NCBI GenBank assembly: GCA_028023455.1
Contig: JAQFVV010012435.1
Coordinates: 3,286,001 to 3,350,000, forward strand
Source of the DNA: Epiperipatus broadwayi
Lineage: Eukaryota > Onychophora > Udeonychophora > Euonychophora > Peripatidae
DNA length: 64,000 bases
Reading direction: 5' to 3'
This document shows, piece by piece, positions 61,147 through 64,000 of the stretch. The notes under the pieces are model-generated. The model searched no databases, had not been told where the DNA came from, and saw nothing but the letters and a program-made list of their open reading frames with translations. The translations under genes were made by a program, and so were the position numbers. Positions within the stretch are counted from its first letter, which is position 1, and each line of letters opens with the position of its first letter.

Positions 61147-63939
61147 AATTATTTATATAATGTAGTAATTGGATTTTACTATTTACAGCAAACAACAAAC
61201 CTATTCTCTTTTACAAAGTACAGAATTGGCTAACAAATCAAAAAGGTTAAGAGAAGAGTTCAAGATGTTGATGATGTATCTTAAGTGATGATGTACCAAA
61301 AATATTTTGCTTTCACAGTTTGTTTAAATTCTTTCATATTTTTAGCCAAATGTTTAAACACATGTCAAACTATAGCCCTTCCTCATTGTTTACTACTATG
61401 CACCACTTCAATTTATAATATAAATTTAGTACATTGTTTCTGATATAATGTGTGATAATTACTAATATTAACAATTTGAAGTATCTAGTAATCAGTTTAT
61501 AGTGATATAGAAAAAAACTATGTCTTGCACATGTGGGTGTTGCAACATTCTGTAAATATAATTTTATTTTTATTTGATTTGTATATATTGCAAATGGTAA
61601 TCCAACATATAATTTTGTAGTTATTAAATTTTTTATAAAAGGGATGATTTGGGCAATATATAAAATACAAAGAAAAATTGATAGATGGATTTAGAGTGTA
61701 GAATATTAATTATTAACTAATTATTTATTTATTTAGTGCCATGTTTATTTGTAATATTTTGATGTAAAACTACTTTTAATTAAAATAAAACTTTTTTATA
61801 ACGTCTTTAAAATTTCATTACAGTTTTACAATGTTCATTTGTAAAAGAAAATAGTCACACAATGTTTTAATATTTTTATGTGAAATTTTTATGTAAGTAT
61901 AAGATATGTGCTTATAAGTAAACCAACTTCAGTTCAACAATGATATTTTTATTTCTTCAATTTTCTAACATCATTCCTAAAAAAATACTTAGGTTATTAA
62001 TTAATATTTATTTATGCTAAGAAAAAGCTAAAATTTTGCAGAATAATAGAATTTCCATTTTCAAGAAAAAAATTTCTTAATAATAACTACCAAGTACAAT
62101 TAGACCTCCCTTTTGTCATTACTTACAACAAAATGTGTTTAGAACATTAAAATTTTTTAATTCTCAAACTAGCAAATCTAAATCAATCAATTTCAAATTA
62201 ATAAAACAAAATAAATAGTGATTAAACCCTATTCTGGAAAGATTATAATTTATTCTAAAAATTTACAGCTTAGTATATCATCACTATTTATTTTGTTATA
62301 TTTTAGCTAAGGAAAGTAGTAATCTAATTGAGTTAAAATTATTAGATTTTAAAATGTTTATTTTTTATTTTAATTTTTGTGCTAATTATTACATTTTCTT
62401 AACATTATGATTTTTGAATAATAGTTTTTTTGCTAAAAGGGTTTTTTTGCTTTTTTTTTTGTTGGTTTGTTTTTTTTATATTTTTATTTTTTTTTTTTGT
62501 GTTTTTTGGGGTTGTTAAAAATAATAGTTTTTGTGGAGTATTTAATATTTATTTTTTTAATGATTTGTAAACTTTTTAAATTAAAGTCCAACTTCTATTC
62601 TTATTTGAAAAACCTTTGTGACAATTTTAGTCATTATATTGGATTGTAATATTGTCTACTCATAAAAATTATTTAATGAAATAATTCTTATTTGAATTCC
62701 ATATTAAAAATGGAAATAAATTTGAGTGGCACATCATAAAATAAAGAAAATATGTCTTAAAATTTAAATTAAACTTATTATTGTTAATGTTTTCCAAAAA
62801 AAATGCTATCAGTGTTTATGAAAGCAATTGTTGCTAACCAATAAAAACAGCTTCAACTTTACTGTAATTACATTTTCATAACATGTCTTTTTATAAACAA
62901 ATATTTTTAAATAAAATCTAATTGTAATTATGTAGTGTTTGATTTAAGATAAATATTTTACAAATATGTTGCATAAATAATTTTAAAGTAATTAAATAAA
63001 TTACTGAAAAATACAATTTTCTATCAAAAATACTAAACAATAAAGTATGCTCTAAAATGGTTGATCCAAATAATCTAGCAATCAGTGATGCTGTTAGTTT
63101 CTCAGCATAATGAAACAACCAATCAGATATTGCCATCTTGATTTGAGATGCAAATTTTCATGATATATGAATGGAATCTGTATGATACTGACATCTTCAG
63201 ATTTTTTTTGAAGTAATAATTTTAGAAATGATTTCAGTGGAAAAAATTTGCATTCAATAAACTAACATTATAAATAACCAAATAATAGCAAAGAAAAGTT
63301 GAAAGTGATAGCAATGCCAGAATACCACCCAAATACCTCAAAATTTATGACAAAATATCTGACTTTTCTCAAATTTGTTAATAAGTTATTGTGAACACTA
63401 TATTTTCAACAGATGCATAAAAATTCAACATATTGTTTTCAATAACAAAATAGTTAATGAAGGCCATATACAATAGTTGAAACACCACTGGAGGAAATGA
63501 TATTAATCATTTCTCGATGTTTGATAAGTCATTGTCTAATAAAGTGCCATTTCAGGCTGCCTTAGATGTGCATGTATTCATTGTCATAATAATCACATGT
63601 ATATTTATGATAAATTACTATATTTTAATTATATCAATAAATAGGACCTATGAATTTGCGTAATAGTGAAGATAAATTTAGATAAAACAATAACTTTTGT
63701 AGACATAATGTTGTCATTATTTGTATAATTACAACATTACGAAGTTAAAAAGATATATATTTTAATTTTTACTTTAATATAATATTTAATATATTTTGTG
63801 TACATGTTATGCATTCAATATTTAAATACATGTATAGCATGTATTAGGATAGATATGATTAGAGGGATGTCAACCCAGATTTTCCAGCTCCTTTTAATCT
63901 GCCACTCTATATTATACAACTTATGCATATGATCACGCA
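61147..63939. other. Very AT-rich non-coding DNA
   Basis: Nothing recognised. Poly-T tracts occur around 62410-62500. The open frames at 62467-62649 and 62918-63136 are low complexity. Confidence 0.5.
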
Positions 63940-64000
63940 CGTGCAAAAAAATAAATGATCTCCAGTGTACATATTTTGTGCCAAACAAGCACTCATATGT
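63940..64000 (-). mobile_element. Ribozyme repeat family E, copy 4, cut by window end
   Basis: Minus-strand GTGCTTGTTTGGCAC (63978-63992) forms a four-pair stem II. It is followed by AAAA, then ATATGTACAC and GGAGATC as in other E copies. The core's ATGA is visible at 63993-63996; the rest lies outside the window. Confidence 0.6.

Overview
The window is about 72% A+T (my estimate by eye). It looks like non-genic DNA, intergenic or intronic, from an invertebrate animal genome. The evidence is decayed LINE, Ty3/gypsy and probable Penelope-like remnants, tRNA-derived SINEs with target-site duplications (TSDs), inverted-repeat elements and long GATA microsatellites, and no bacterial-style gene organisation. 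I cannot name the species. I found no intact cellular protein-coding gene; open frames are short and belong to decayed transposons or to chance.

The main observation is that most of the medium-length dispersed repeats here carry a type I hammerhead ribozyme (HHR) motif. The motif consists of the core CUGANGA, a short stem II, GAAA, a very short stem III and a UH cleavage site, with stem I strands outside it. I see it in seven repeat families, named here A (7.6, 18.2 and 56.8 kb), B (5.9, 10.8 and 42.1 kb), D (30.2-31.1 kb in tandem with a 379-380 bp period; 58.8-59.5 kb as a foldback), E (41.6-44.5 kb and the right edge), G (52.2-53.0 kb foldback), H (28.3-29.0 kb foldback, degenerate) and I (50.85-51.2 kb). 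Family relationships rest on shared sequence, and ribozyme identity rests on core residues plus pairing and compensatory changes between families. The closest known systems are metazoan retrozymes and the hammerhead-bearing ends of Penelope-like elements. Families B and I also carry tRNA-like (Pol III box) segments, so they look like ribozyme/SINE composites.

Layout: 0-2.3 kb single-copy-looking DNA with a possible core promoter; 3.3-4.5 kb 3' ends of a non-LTR element (family C, minus); 4.9-5.3 kb a MITE; 5.3-6.1 kb a Penelope-like coding tail abutting a B element; 7.6-9.0 kb an A element beside another C copy; 10.5-11.2 kb a B copy and a 17-bp tandem repeat; 14.6-16.4 kb a decayed RTE-like LINE (plus); 18.2 kb A; 22.3 kb an RTE tail; 25.1-27.65 kb a decayed Ty3/gypsy gag-pol; 28.3-29.0 kb H; 29.3-30.2 kb a coiled-coil ORF remnant; 30.2-31.1 kb D tandem; 31.9 kb a SINE; 40-44.6 kb a dense block of RTE tails, B, E and (GATA)n arrays; 47.7 kb a MITE; 48.4 kb an RTE tail; 49.7-50.1 kb C joined to A; 50.85-51.2 kb I; 52.2-53.0 kb G; 53.4 kb a SINE; 54.6-55.25 kb a MITE; 56.3-58.7 kb (perhaps 59.8 kb) a minus-strand RTE-like LINE interrupted by A, a tRNA-Val SINE and probably D; 59.8-63.9 kb mostly featureless.

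Functionally, RTE-like LINEs, Penelope-like elements or both are plausible sources of reverse transcriptase for the SINEs and ribozyme repeats. Every coding copy visible here is broken, so any activity would have to come from elsewhere in the genome.
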